NCBI GenBank assembly: GCA_030512335.1
Contig: JAULSU010000004.1
Location: forward strand, 1,922,001 to 1,986,000
DNA from: Immersiella caudata
Taxonomy: Eukaryota; Ascomycota; Sordariomycetes; Sordariales; Lasiosphaeriaceae
Reading direction: 5' to 3'
DNA: 64,000 nt
This document shows positions 1-11,323 of this stretch, piece by piece (position 1 is the first letter of the stretch; every line of letters begins with the position of its first letter). The translations under genes were made by a program, and so were the position numbers. A model generated the notes under the pieces. It saw only the letters and a list, made by a program, of their open reading frames with translations. It was not told the origin of the DNA and searched no databases.

Positions 1-1475
1 TTTCCATCTTCACGCTGGACTACGACGCTGTGGTCCCGGATTTGAAGGCCAAAGTTCACGCCGAGGTGGCGCGGCAGCTAGACCGCGCCGAGAACGAGGG
101 TCGGCCCGGCATCACCATTGTTGTGGACTCGAACGATGCTTCCCCATCCCACGGTCGTCAGCAATCGTCGGGGATTCTCGTCGACCTTGGAGAAATACGT
201 TTTTTGAAGCGAGAGACTTCGACTCTCACTCTCGCAAACACCGGCGGCGTTCCAGCAACGGTAGCCTTTGTGGAAAAGCCTACTACGGAGGAGCCTGAGG
301 AGCCAGGATTTCCCCCGTGGTTGTCTACCGCTTTTGCCCGCCCCGACGGCGTTGGCGACGAGGAGGCTGTTGAGCTTGGCAGGGAGGTGACGCTGGAGCC
401 GGGGGAGACGGTACACGCAGTGTTGGAGGCGTTCGTTGGCGACATCCCACAAGCCAGGATGCTGAACGATGGACAGATCAGTCTCGAAGAGGTCCTCGTG
501 CTGCGCGTTACAGATGGACGAGACCACTTCATTCCTATTCGGGGTGCTTGGTCTCCAACATGCATTGGGCGCTCCATCGACGAACTCATCCGGGTCCCCG
601 ACGGAGGAATCAGGAAGTTTGCACAGACTCTAGAACAGAAGAGGGGGCAACCAGGGTCGATTGGGTATGACCTAAATGTTCATTGTGCCGCCCCTAAAGA
701 GTTGTTCAAACTCACAGAAGTCATCGAGACCCTTGTCGAGAGAGCCCTGGCTGACGAGCAAATGCTCGACGAGTGCGCCCTTCCGAGGGAACCTGGGTGG
801 CCGTTTGACGAGACCGATTGGGTTGTCAAAGACAGGAATTTGCGAGATTCCCGCGTCGTCGACCTCGTCGAGACTCTCGACCAGGACAAGCCGCTTGGCG
901 ATGCGTTTTCTCCTGAGACCAACTCGATGGAGCGACTTGAGACAGCAAGCGAGGTTTTGATGCTCTTTCTCCGCGCCCTCACAGACGGAATCGTCACGGT
1001 GCCGCTTTGGAACCGCATCGAACAAGCGTCGCTTGCCTCTGTCAGCGGAGCGGCACCAAAGCAGCCGGCGGAGGACACGACAGAGGACGACAAGACGGCC
1101 ATACTCGATATCCTCGCCACGGCTCCGAACCACAACATTGCATTTGTCTTCTTGACGGCAATGCTGACCAAGGTGATCTCGGAGCTTTCTCCCATGACCA
1201 AGTCGGAGATTGATGTCATCAGGTCTGGGGATACAACGCGGGCTGGCGTGTTGGGACGGAGGACGCTCAGCTTTCGGAGAGCCGGAGCGAGCCCCGCCGC
1301 AGCCGCGCTGGCAGCGTTGGACAAGAGGAAAGCCAGAGAGCGACGGTATGCCGAGATATTCGGCAAGGTGGTCTACCGCGCGCTAGTTCCGGACAAGGAC
1401 AAAGACAAGAAGGCACTGGAAGAGAGGCAACGAGCTGCTGTGGAGTTGTTCCTTCGGAGAGGCGACGGGCAATAA
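1..1475 (+). CDS. OCRL/INPP5B-like inositol polyphosphate 5-phosphatase, C-terminal part
   Basis: The frame is open from the left edge of the window (codons from base 3) to TAA at 1473-1475, so this is the 3' part of a larger gene. About 490 residues are visible. The first ~150 fit the ASH (immunoglobulin-like) domain that follows the phosphatase domain in OCRL and INPP5B: a DYDAVVPDLKAKV entry, a DLGEIRFLKRET strand and a closing WSPTCIGRSIDEL like the NYLPSCFG of OCRL. The rest matches the RhoGAP-like domain, beginning near APKELFKLTEVIETL. Family members remove the 5-phosphate from PtdIns(4,5)P2 on endosomes and Golgi membranes; the catalytic domain must lie upstream of the window. The RhoGAP-like part is usually catalytically inactive in this family. 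No intron is needed in the visible part. Confidence 0.85.
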   Translation, partial: SIFTLDYDAVVPDLKAKVHAEVARQLDRAENEGRPGITIVVDSNDASPSHGRQQSSGILVDLGEIRFLKRETSTLTLANTGGVPATVAFVEKPTTEEPEEPGFPPWLSTAFARPDGVGDEEAVELGREVTLEPGETVHAVLEAFVGDIPQARMLNDGQISLEEVLVLRVTDGRDHFIPIRGAWSPTCIGRSIDELIRVPDGGIRKFAQTLEQKRGQPGSIGYDLNVHCAAPKELFKLTEVIETLVERALADEQMLDECALPREPGWPFDETDWVVKDRNLRDSRVVDLVETLDQDKPLGDAFSPETNSMERLETASEVLMLFLRALTDGIVTVPLWNRIEQASLASVSGAAPKQPAEDTTEDDKTAILDILATAPNHNIAFVFLTAMLTKVISELSPMTKSEIDVIRSGDTTRAGVLGRRTLSFRRAGASPAAAALAALDKRKARERRYAEIFGKVVYRALVPDKDKDKKALEERQRAAVELFLRRGDGQ

Positions 1476-2550
1476 GTAGTCCAGTCTACATCCTGAGAAT
1501 GCAAGCCTTTCTTCCTTGATAACCCTCATAGTTCACTTATTAGACGTCAAACGCTACATGCTTACGGTAGGCGCTAACAACAGACATTATCTTGTATACC
1601 CATCAAGCGCTCCCTTGGGGCCGCAACACTCCCAACCTCTGGTCGATGGCGTCGGCCTCCGAATCCAAGTTCTCCAGCTCCAAAAGCCTGCGTCGCCTCT
1701 CCTCAGCGCGAGCCCCTTTGCTCCATCAACGCGACCATTTCTTCACTTGTGCCCTGTGCCGGACCCTGTTCCCGATATGGCGGCGGCGCAAAAGCCGTCA
1801 CGGGAGTTGGGATACTCGGAGCGGCCGCATGATATGCGGCTTGTGGCTCGGAAGTTGGGATGCCGTACACAACCGGGTTCGCTGGTGAGGGTTGAGGAAA
1901 TCCCCTGGACTTGGGGAGCAACAACACCCGGCCCAGATGGTGTTGCCCCGTCCACCTGTATCGCCAGGGGCTCTGCTCTTTCCTCGAGACGGCGAGCACG
2001 AGACGGCGGGCGTCCACGTCAAGCTAAACCTGTCCGGGAGGTGGAAGGATTGTGAGGCTTACGCCACCATCCCGTGCCCAGATCCAGCCTCGCCAACCTC
2101 CGTAAGCTGAGCTGAGCGATGAGGTGACCCCTGTTGGCAGCTCCGGTCGGCCCCACTTCGTCGGGAGGCCGATGCCAATGCCGGGATCCACACGCCGGAG
2201 CCGGAGACCCGCAACGACCCGCAACGACATGCCGGCTCAGTCACCCACATCGTTTGAAACTACCATCACGGGCGCTCCAGGGTGACTAATCGTGGGTCCA
2301 AGTGCCGGTGCGGTGGATCCACGGATGCTTTCCGATGCGAACAACCGACGCTTTCAGCCGCCATTTTCGGTTGCCGGCAAGGAAGTCAGGGATCTAGCTG
2401 ACGTCTCCTCTAGTATACCATTTATCCATAGGGACATATAACCTCTAATTTGACTTAAGCTGTGAAAGAAATCACATTTAATGGCCACCGCCATCCAAAC
2501 CCCGCACCTCTTTCCGACAGCGCTAGAGCTAAAACAAACAGAAAACGAAA
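1476..2550. other. Intergenic, 5'/3' flanks and relic
   Basis: Between the phosphatase stop and the next start codon I see only the minus-strand relic at about 1603-2017 and the promoter of the secreted protein at 2551. No RNA gene or repeat stands out. Confidence 0.5.
1603..2017 (-). pseudogene. Decayed C-terminus of a fungal membrane-type protein
   Basis: On the minus strand a proline-rich segment (NPVVYGIPTSEP, then PVTAFAPPPYREQG and EEMVALME) runs into a stop at 1703-1705. One base out of phase the reading continues as a charged coil (ARAEERRRLLELENLDSEAD) and ends at TGA 1603-1605. Joined, these resemble the cytoplasmic tail of many Pezizomycotina single-pass proteins, which end in a leucine/arginine-rich coil. 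The change of phase lies near 1720. Upstream (to about 2250) only short pieces in several frames remain, with stops. I read this as the tail of a broken gene; the family is not certain. Confidence 0.35.
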
Positions 2551-3325
2551 ATGTTGTTGCCATCCCTTACGGTATCGCTGCTCTTTGCCTCAGCTGCGAA
2601 GGCTGGGACAGTACTTCCCCGACAGGCAACAGCACCGTTCGATTGCGGGGAGGTGCGCGTTGACTCGCCGAACACGACCTACAGCGGCTTTTTAGCTGCT
2701 GATTTGGACACCGAGAGGAGATATGTCATCACGCGAACAGCAACACAAAAGCGGCTGCTCACAAAATTCGAGAATAACACTCTTTTCACTCTGGTGAGCT
2801 TCCCCCTTTTCGGCCCCTTTTGTGTTGGGAAAAAAAAGGGAATAAGTGTTCACAAGCTACCAGAACAGCAACGGCAAGAACCCGACCTTTGGGGCAACCT
2901 TTGGCTTCTTCTGGGATACGCCGCCAGGGAAACCAAACTTCTCAACTTCCGCACAAAACTATGCCTACTTCAACAGCGTTGCCGTCTCCAAACTCGGCGC
3001 CAAGCCTGAAAACATCGCAGCGTCCATCAATGAAGCTGGAACCAATCCCAACACGGGAGGCAAGCGAGACCACGAGAGCGAATCTGCCATTTTCTACCTG
3101 AACTCGGCAACCGGGGAGATTACCTCTCAGTGGGTCAATACGGATGGATGTGTGTATCCCAAGTCCCGACTCATAGATTCTTGACTAACTGTATTCCTAG
3201 CATTCGTTCCCGCCCTCTTCGTCATCAACACGCAGAGGAGAATTAACATTTCGGGAAATCTCACAAGGTACTTTCAGGAATGGGAGGGGTCGCCAGCCAG
3301 GCTCTTTTGCACCAAGACGGCATAG
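2551..3325 (+). CDS. Small secreted protein of unknown function
   Basis: Three exons, 2551-2793, 2864-3149 and 3201-3325, give 217 residues. Intron 1 has a GTGAGC donor and a TACCAG acceptor in phase 0. Intron 2 has GTGTGT and CCTAG, with a TTGACTAAC branch-like site. The start MLLPSLTVSLLFASAAKAG is a signal peptide, so the product is probably exported. The mature part has several N-glycosylation sequons (NTT, NNT, NIS, NLT) and few cysteines, with a central TFGATFGFFWD block and an FVPALFVIN strand near the end. I do not recognise a named domain; the make-up fits the many orphan fungal secreted proteins. Splicing is needed to read through, because the unspliced frames stop at 3009 and 3184. 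Confidence 0.65.
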
Positions 3326-6300
3326 AGCGCGCATGTTGACCATGTTCTTCTCGAATATCTGAACCAAGGGAATACCAATAACTCTGACGAATTGGCCAAA
3401 CCAAGTCCATCATGGCTGGTCATCGCGGGCGTGGGGTTTAGTCATGCTTATGACGCCCCAGGTGCGGGTGCTATAATATGATTGCCAAGCTGCTGACGAT
3501 TACGGTTTTTCGGCTCCCCTCGAAACTTTTGAGCCAACGTGGAGAAAGTATGCTGCGGTTCTGATGGTGTTTTTTACACCTAGCGCCAGCAGTGTGGCTT
3601 GAGAGGAACATAATGACTAATTGAAGAGGGCTGGAATGTCACTGTCACATAAGTTCTTCAAACAGCTTTACAGGCACCCTCTCAACCTCACACTCCAGGA
3701 GACTCTTGAAAACCTACCACTCTTGACCACTAGCATCAAAATGTGAAACTGGCGATTGTTGCACAGATCGAAATCGGGTTTCTTTTTGCCGTAGATAGCA
3801 ACGGTTTTAGCGTGTCAGGATTTTTGCCAAGTGCGAGAGTCTGAGTTGTTATTGTGGGAAGCTGCAGAGAACTTGGAGGAGCTCTGTTTTGTGTTGGGTG
3901 ATATGGAGAACAGGCTGTGGAGCAAAGCTGGAACCTTCTCAACTCTACAGGCGCGTGAAAATCTAGAACTCGGCGGCCGTATAGCCACAACTGCGTGTGC
4001 AACTAAAGTAAAAAGTGAAAAATAAAATAAAATTGACTGACGGAGTTCTCCGTCACCGGCGAATAACAAAACCGAACCTTATACACACCCACAAGGTTCG
4101 ACAAACCTAGCCATCCGGCGGAGACTCACATCCGAGGCTAAGATAACTCTGTGAGCCGGAACTCTGTCAATCTGGTAGAATGCCAGAGATAAAAAGGGCG
4201 TCGTCGCCCGTCATAGTTGTCGTCGTCCCTCTCTCCATCTATACAACACATTCCCATCCCATTCATCCAATCATCACGCCTACCATGGCTCCAAATAGCC
4301 ACACTAGGCCCATCCTTGATTAAGATGGTAAAACAACCGCCATTATTATCAAAGAACAAACCGCAACGATGAAAAGACCTGATCATTACACCCTTGGACT
4401 TTCCTTTTTAGCACAGGGTTTAGTCCAGGGGTTTTACAACACCTTCCACGTAAGAGGAAAGTTTAGGGGCGCGATAATGATCGGGTCTTCTCATCGTTGC
4501 GGTTTATTCTTTGATGATAACAGTGGTAATTTTACCATCTTTGCAGGTTGTCTAGCTACCTTGGACACAGATGTTCGGCAAGTTTGCAGCCTCATTTCCC
4601 TGGAAGTCATGGCAATGACCGTGATGGTCGAGGCTGGGACAGTGGATTCCCAAATCTCCTCTTTTTTGGGCATCCTTCCCATCTCATCTCCCATTTGCGA
4701 CGATTGTCAGAAGGCGGCCGCCGACCTTGGTGATTCGAGATCGGCAGACAGACCACAGACCAATGCAGGCCAAACACGCCACGTCACGATGGATTCAATC
4801 CCATGATTCGGGAATGGAAACATTTCCATCCTCAAACACTGGGAGGGAACCTTGAAGCCGAAGTCTCAGCGGCTTACCAGCTAGCTTTGGTGCAGAAGGC
4901 TGGCGAGGCCCGTCCGCTAGGCAGCGAGATTCCCGGCATACTGCATCGGGCATGTCGTGTCACGGAATTGCCCAGGAGTGCGATGTATTTATAAGGTTTA
5001 ATGGGCCTCCGATACGGGGGACGATCTCCGATTGTGCGATGTGTGTTGGCTCGGACGTTGGGTCCGCAGATGCATGCACGCGCTTTAGCTGTGAGCTTGG
5101 CCCTCTCGAGGTCCGAAAGACTTGGAGCTGATGAATTCGGGATGCGCGCATGGCACTTGTGCTGTGACGATAAGGCGTGGTGGAATCCTCGTACGATGCC
5201 GTGTCGTCGGGGACGAAGCTTTGTTGGCTTGGTAGCCATTCCTTCCCGCCGAAAAGCGAAGCTATTTTGATCGGGCTCCTAGTATCCATGTAATGCTGTG
5301 ACGCTATCGAGACATTTTTTCAGACGTCGACAACAAGCAATTTCAGTGACGCTGTGCAAAAGTCTTGCAGATCACAGGACTTGCAGGGGGAGTCCCAACC
5401 CCGCGCCAACAGCCGTACCCCCTGGACACCCGCACAATCTGTAAGCACCAGCCACAGCACACAGTCAGGAACATTGGCTGACCAGCCAGGAACCCCGGCG
5501 CCGGGCCCGACGGTCGGAATTCGGGTGTGAGAAATCAAGTGGCCGAACGCGCCCGGCCCCGTTGTGTGTTGGCTCCAGAAACTGGTGATCGACACTCGCT
5601 GGCGTTGGCAATGTCAGTCCACCTGTCCGTCCTGGAACTGGCAGTCTTTTCTGAAAGTGCCGACTGCCCTCGGAGACACTGACTTCCGGATTCACATGGC
5701 CAACTCCACTTTCCCATCCCGAGGATGGCAGTCTGGAAGTGGAACTTTGGTCCGAAAGCCAGGGCAATGTCTTGCATTCGCAATGAGATCTGATTCGTAA
5801 CTGTCTCTCGGTCTGCATGCTGACTGGTCGAAGTCATGTCTGAGACAATCCGGAGCTTTGGGTCATCGGCGAAGTGACGTGTGATTTCAGCGTGAGAATA
5901 CAGAATCAGGCTGCCTTTCTGTCCTCGAAACATTCAATTACAGTCAGCTGAACGTTCGATGCTGGTCTGCGAGTGATTGCTTCACAGATTGCCGGGTGGT
6001 CGAACTTCGGTTGCCGCTGGTCAAGCGGAAGTCGGAAGAGGCAGCTCGTAGGAGACTCCCGTTGTCGCCACCAGTTTGCCAAGTCTACACATATTCTCCG
6101 TTGGTGGTCATCGAAAAGGTTAAACGATAGTTGAAGGGAGTGCTGGCCGTCATCTCAACATCCGTTCTTGGTGAGCGGGTAAGACGCACTCTCGCCACCT
6201 CACTACATATAGCGCCGGGTCTGGACCCTCGGCGGGTTTGCACGCCGATGGTGGCGTCTACGCCGAGCGGGGCATCCCGCTTGCAGCGCCGTGTCGGGAG

Positions 6301-8343
6301 AACGGTACTAATGTATGCAACGTTAGGAAGTCTGCCTCTCCCACGATGCCTCCCTTCGTTCCCATGACCGAGCCGTAGACAGACACCGAGCGGCAAGACA
6401 GGACAGTCGCAACCACTGAACTAGCAACATTTCACACTTTACCGCTCGCTTCTACCTCGGGTCGTGGATGGAAGCGCGCCATCATTGTCGGAAGTTTGGT
6501 TTTGCCAACGTGCTACACAAGACGTACGGCCAAGGCGCGGACGGCTTCCTAGTGGCTGAGCGGGACCCGCCGCTGCGAGTTAGGTAACCTTCTTCATGCT
6601 TTGCTACTCCCGAGTCCGATGTGGGTGGGTTACACACGCATTCTGTGTATTACCTCTGGCAGCGGAGCGCTAGCATTTTTGCTGCCCTCGTGCGACTAGA
6701 CTCGTCCCGGGAGAGGAATATCAGTAGTGCCAGGTCGCCGAGGAGGCCGCTTCTGCCGATGCGGCGACGATGGCCTCAAGCAGAAGAGTCGGGCAGTCTA
6801 GGTCGGTCTTGGGGAAAAGTCGGGGTGGGGATGAATAATGACTTGCGTTAAGTTGACATCGAATTCTTGCTTTTTGCCACATTTTCAAGACATCGTGAAA
6901 TGGGATTGGTGAGAAGGGCGCACCCAAAGCACTGGGGCGCCCTAAAACGAAGATCTTGTTAAGGAATGAGAAATGGGAGGGGGGGCCTCAATGGCGTGAC
7001 GGCACTCGCCTCGCTGCCAATGGTCCAGTCGCTCATCGAAAATTTTTGGTGGGGGGATAAGAGAAAAGGAAAGAGCAAGTCAAGTGAGGGGGTGGTGCCC
7101 CTCTTTCTGCCATCCTAACTTGCTGATAAGGTCGCGCTGAGGGGTCCCTTCTTGCAGCGCAGACTTTCCAGATCGCCGCTCGTCGGTCCATCCCATCCGA
7201 GCCTCGGTCCCAGCGACAAAGAAATGGAGCTATCGCGACTGTTTCAGGGCGGAGAGAGGTTGGGAAAAAGTGGAGGCCAGCCCGTTAATTTATCTATGTA
7301 CCAGCCTCAAAATCTTGTCGAGACGACATGGCACACTGTTAAATCGCTGCCTACGAGTTTAGAGACCGGGGGATTTTGCATGCTTTTGTCTCAGACCAGC
7401 AGCACATTTGGGTCGCCCTGCAGTCGGCCAACAACGCTCGTTGACTAAAGCATCGAAAGGCGAAAGTGCCGGAGCTTTTCTGCCCACGCCTACAAAAATC
7501 CCTCGACCTGAGTGGTGGGATGTGAGTCCTAGTGCCGGAGAAGTGCCACCACACAACGCGCAGGCGGGGCCATCGAACGGGCGAGACGTTTGGGGAAGGC
7601 ACAAACACGCTGGCATTCATTCCCCCGCTGAAAGTGCTGCGTTCGGCCGCCCTCTGGACATCGCTGGCCACCCTCCTCTCTGCCGTGTTGCTGCAAAGCT
7701 GCTGCAGAGAGCTGTCCCTCTGCAGCAAAGTGCTGGTCTCACCGCCCAACGAGAGCGCAGCGTCTTACTGTGTTTGCCCGGACGATGCAGCATTCTTGGG
7801 GGCGGAAGCTGCAGGAGGGCGAGTTATGGCGCCCGCCGCCGACGCTGATTGGGCGCATGCGAGGGTTTACTCAGCCTCCCCGGCGCGGGAGCTTGGCGGC
7901 GGCTGGGTCCCGCACGTAACCCCGCTGGGGCCCCGAACGGCTGGAGCGACAGGCATTGGGTGGCAGCCTGCCGGGAAAGCAAGGGAAGCGACGGTGGAGG
8001 GCCGATGGAACCATGAAAGCGGGGCTGGATGGTGTGAGAAAACACTGCGTGGGAAGCTGCCCCGAGCAGCAGTTGGTGACTTGGAGGGTTTGCTGGCCAG
8101 TGGGAGCCAGTGGGAGCAGCCACTCGGCGAGCAGCCCAAAAATAATTGTACGTGAGCTTACCGAGCTGCTGCTGTCCCTTGCTCTTTGCTGCCATGCCAC
8201 CGGCCTTTCCGCCTGCCTTAATGTCCTGTAGCCCTCTGTTTGGCCCTTTTGAGGGCCGTCGAGGTGCAGCAAGCGAAATTGTCTCTCCTTTTCATTTCTG
8301 CTGCCTTGGGTTTCGCTTTTCGCGCGCAGTTCAGGGACGGGAA
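3326..8343. other. Five-kilobase gene-poor stretch
   Basis: No reading frame here has a recognisable domain, a signal peptide or a convincing exon structure on either strand. Contents that can be named: a 67-bp imperfect inverted repeat (4322-4388 and 4475-4541), AT-richer DNA up to about 4100, and GC-rich DNA from about 7400. The last part is probably the promoter and 5' leader of the gene at 8344; a GTGAGC at about 8151 and a CGCAG at about 8329 could bound a leader intron. Non-coding transcripts cannot be excluded from sequence alone. Confidence 0.5.
4322..4541. repeat. Imperfect inverted repeat with 67-bp arms
   Basis: Arm 4322-4388 matches the reverse complement of arm 4475-4541 over 67 bases with about nine differences and no gaps; eight of the nine are transitions. 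The spacer is 86 bp. Both arms can be read outward as nearly the same peptide (HRCGLFFD core). The structure fits a small foldback/MITE-like element, or the two ends of an inverted duplication altered by transition mutations. No transposase is present. Confidence 0.6.
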
Positions 8344-10402
8344 ATGAGCGACTCCAAACCCCCAAAAGCAGATGAGGCCCCGACAATGACGCCGGGGCCG
8401 CCGCCTTCCACCCCACCGCCAGCAGCCGCCGCGGCAGAAGGCCTGCCGAGCCCGCCAGCCGACGACGATTTACCGAGTCCGCCGGTCGAGGACCTGCCCA
8501 GCCCGCCATCAGATCTACCATCACCACCAGAGTTCCCGAGTCCGCCGACGACACCGCAGCACGCAGACTATCCCGACCTGCCGGAATTGCCAGACACACC
8601 GATCGACCATGGTGGGCGCAAGTCGGAGGCCATGTACTCGTCGCTGCCGGAGGTGGTGCTGGGGGATCACATGACGCTGCCGCAGGTGGTCGACGGCGCC
8701 GATGTCAAGATGGTGCTGCCGTCGGACCCGCTCGCACTGCCGTCTGAGAACGATGGCATGGAGGTCGCGCCGATGCGGAGGCCGACGTACCCAATTGAGC
8801 CCGACGAGTCGCAGCTCAACGATGGCACTGAAACGCTCATGTCCAAGACCGGGTGGATACGGCAGAAGCGCAATCGGCTAATTCTTGCTGTCGCCGCTCT
8901 GGTCATCTTGCTCGTCATTGCGGGCATCGCAGCTGGTGTGGTCGCTGGCGTCGTCATCAATCGCAACCAAAACAATTCCCAGCAGTGAGTGCCCCACCCC
9001 AATCCAACGTGGCCAACCTGGGGACCCACCTGCCCCGGGCCAAACCCTGTGCAGATCAGTTGCTAACCGTCTTAGACAAAACTCCGGGAGTAATGGGAAC
9101 GGCAACAACGGAGGTGGAGGCAGCAACGGCGGCGGAGGAGGAGGAACCACTGGCGGTGGCGGGGGCGTCGGACCCCCAGGAGATGCGCCAACAGCTCCGG
9201 TCGCACCCACCGGCCCCACAGCACCAACCGCCGAGGGACTCCCCACAAAAACCGGCTTCGGCGTCCCCACATCCTTCCCCGATAAACCGGCGGGAACCGG
9301 CGATCCCTCGGTGTGCACGGGGAGCTTCTGCCCGCAAATCCTCGCCTCCGCACAATACACCAACCCGCAAAACGCCGTGGGCACGACTTTTATGTTTTCG
9401 CGCGGTCTGGACCAAGCCATTTGGTATCGCGTGGTGGAGGGCGGCGTGTGGAGAGACGAGTGGAAGAGCTTGGGCGGTACCTTCACGAGCCAGCCGTCTG
9501 CGATATCCATTCAGTTAAGGCGCGTCGATGTTTTCGCTGTTAGTTCGGGCGGAGTCATGTTCAAGACATTTCAGAACGATGTTTGGGACGAGGCGTGGAC
9601 GAGTCTCGGCGGCGGGTTTGCGGGCCCGCCAGCGGTGTGCAGCCTCTTCGGCGGGAATATGAACATCATTGGCGTCGACGGGAGCAGAAACGTGTTGCGA
9701 AAAAATACGGCGGATGGCCGCGTGTGGGAGCCCACGGGGGATAGATGGGATTCGTTAGGCGGCCCGGTGGGCGGGAATGTCGACATTGCCTGTACGAACC
9801 CCTTATCGGGGGTGCTGCGCATCGACGTTGTTGCGCTGGGGACGGGAAGTACGTCGGCAATGGTGTCGAAGAGGTACAACGGCACGAGTAAGAGTTGGGA
9901 AAGAGACTGGGGCCACGGTTGGGGCGTGCTGAAAGGTGCTCCAACCGTGGTCTCCTATAACGATCGGGTCGATTATCTTGGCGTCGGCGTGGATGGAAAA
10001 CTCTGGTGGCGAGGTTGGACTCTGGCAAACGGGTACGCCGACGCGCAGGATTTGGGAGGGACTGTCGCGGTAACGTTGCAGTCAGCCATCACGGCGTTTG
10101 CGACGGGAGAGGCCCGGTTGGATGTGCTCGCCGTGGGAACGGACGGGAAACTCAAGCATCTGACGCGACTCTCGGGGATTTGGGGAACGGCCTGGGAGGA
10201 TTTAGGGGGCAATTTTCAGAGCGCACCCAAGGCCGTGGTCACTGATGTCGCAAAGGGCTCCGTGTCCGTATTCGGCGTGGGGCCAGGCGGGAAGATCATC
10301 CACGCGAATTTCGAGGTTGGGGCGGGATGGGCATGGGGAAAACAGCAGTGGTACTCGGACGACGGCGCGATGACGACGGGGTGGTATGCATCTGGACCAT
10401 AA
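8344..10402 (+). CDS. Membrane-anchored fucose-lectin-like (PLL/DUF346-type) beta-propeller protein
   Basis: Exons 8344-8984 and 9076-10402 (intron of 91 nt, GTGAGT to CTTAG) encode 655 residues. Residues 1 to ~175 are proline-rich with repeated LPSPP motifs and no signal peptide. One hydrophobic helix (about 181-204, LILAVAALVILLVIAG) follows basic residues, predicting a type II membrane protein with the C-terminus outside. A Gly/Asn linker (GGGG runs) leads to about 400 residues of repeats of the form W..LGG...P.....DVFAVG.DG, about seven blades. This is the pattern of PLL-type and fungal fucose-specific lectin propellers. By family the propeller binds fucosylated or related glycans; membrane tethering suggests a wall or cell-contact role. 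Ligand residues were not checked, so sugar binding is inferred. Confidence 0.8.
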
Positions 10403-11323
10403 CAAGCATTGCGGTATATATGGGAAACGGCGTTTTGGGGGGGATGGGATCTCTCGCTACTTAATCACATCAGCGCGGGGAATGGGCTGTTGGACTGGGA
10501 ACTGGGTTGGTTTTTTGGATGCGGAATGAGCATGATGGACGTGACCACGGGCCTCACACATGAAGGCAGACTCCGAGGGAAGAAACTCGGGAGCGATGAA
10601 TGACACCAACCTATTACTTGTGTTAGAATCAATGAACACTGTACATATCCAACGACCTTCGGGAGTGTGGCTTCAGGGGGACGGGTTTCAAGCGGGAGCG
10701 TCGGCCTCGGGAGCGGCCCGCTCGGGCGGCTTGGTGATCCCGATAGGACGGGGAGGTGAGACACGAGCTGAAATACAGTTTGCGACTTGTGCAGGGCGCG
10801 GTTTAGCATGTCTCACGGACTCACATAAGGCTGGGGTGAAGCGCGCTTGCTGCAAGGGCGAGACTAGGCACGGGCTAGGGCGAAGCATACCGCGCGTCCT
10901 CGATTGAAAGGGCTGATATATCAGATCATGACGCCCCGTGAGGCCGATTGGAGGCCATTGACTTTCCGGATTTGATCTGAACAGACTTTTAGCTGGTTGA
11001 CTCCAAGAGTAGATGCAACTTGACGACATGTGAGCTTGACACAGCCTCATGGATCGACGCAGCTTCTAGATGCAAGTCCATTGCTGAGCAATGCATGGAG
11101 CGTCGATGCGATGTGACGTGACGTCCCATTCCCACAGACCTTTTCTTAAAGACTTGGGCGCCCAGATGCTTATCCTGTGACCCAAGACATGTTTCCTTCT
11201 CAGCATGATCCCAAGCAGTCCTTCTACACTTGTTCATTCCATCCTCGTGTCTTTCTACATTCGACCTCTCTCCTAGAGGCCACGTCCGCCGAGACAGACA
11301 AGGTCAAGAACGACAACAAAAAA
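10403..11323. other. Intergenic region
   Basis: No supported gene. The stretch holds the 3' flank of the propeller gene and the promoter of the fasciclin gene. Short frames on both strands lack domains. Confidence 0.5.

Noticed and set aside
680..1366. Long minus-strand frame opposite the phosphatase gene.
   Set aside because: It is the shadow of a clear coding sequence.
1516..2055. A 179-codon plus-strand frame.
   Set aside because: Starts at a non-ATG codon, is antisense to the better minus-strand relic, and has no domain.
5535..5933. A 132-codon minus-strand frame in the gene-poor stretch.
   Set aside because: No domain, no signal peptide, and overlapping frames of similar length on both strands, as expected from GC-rich non-coding DNA.
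7532..8155. A 207-codon plus-strand frame before the lectin-like gene.
   Set aside because: Several long frames overlap here on both strands; none has a recognisable feature, and the region fits a promoter or leader.
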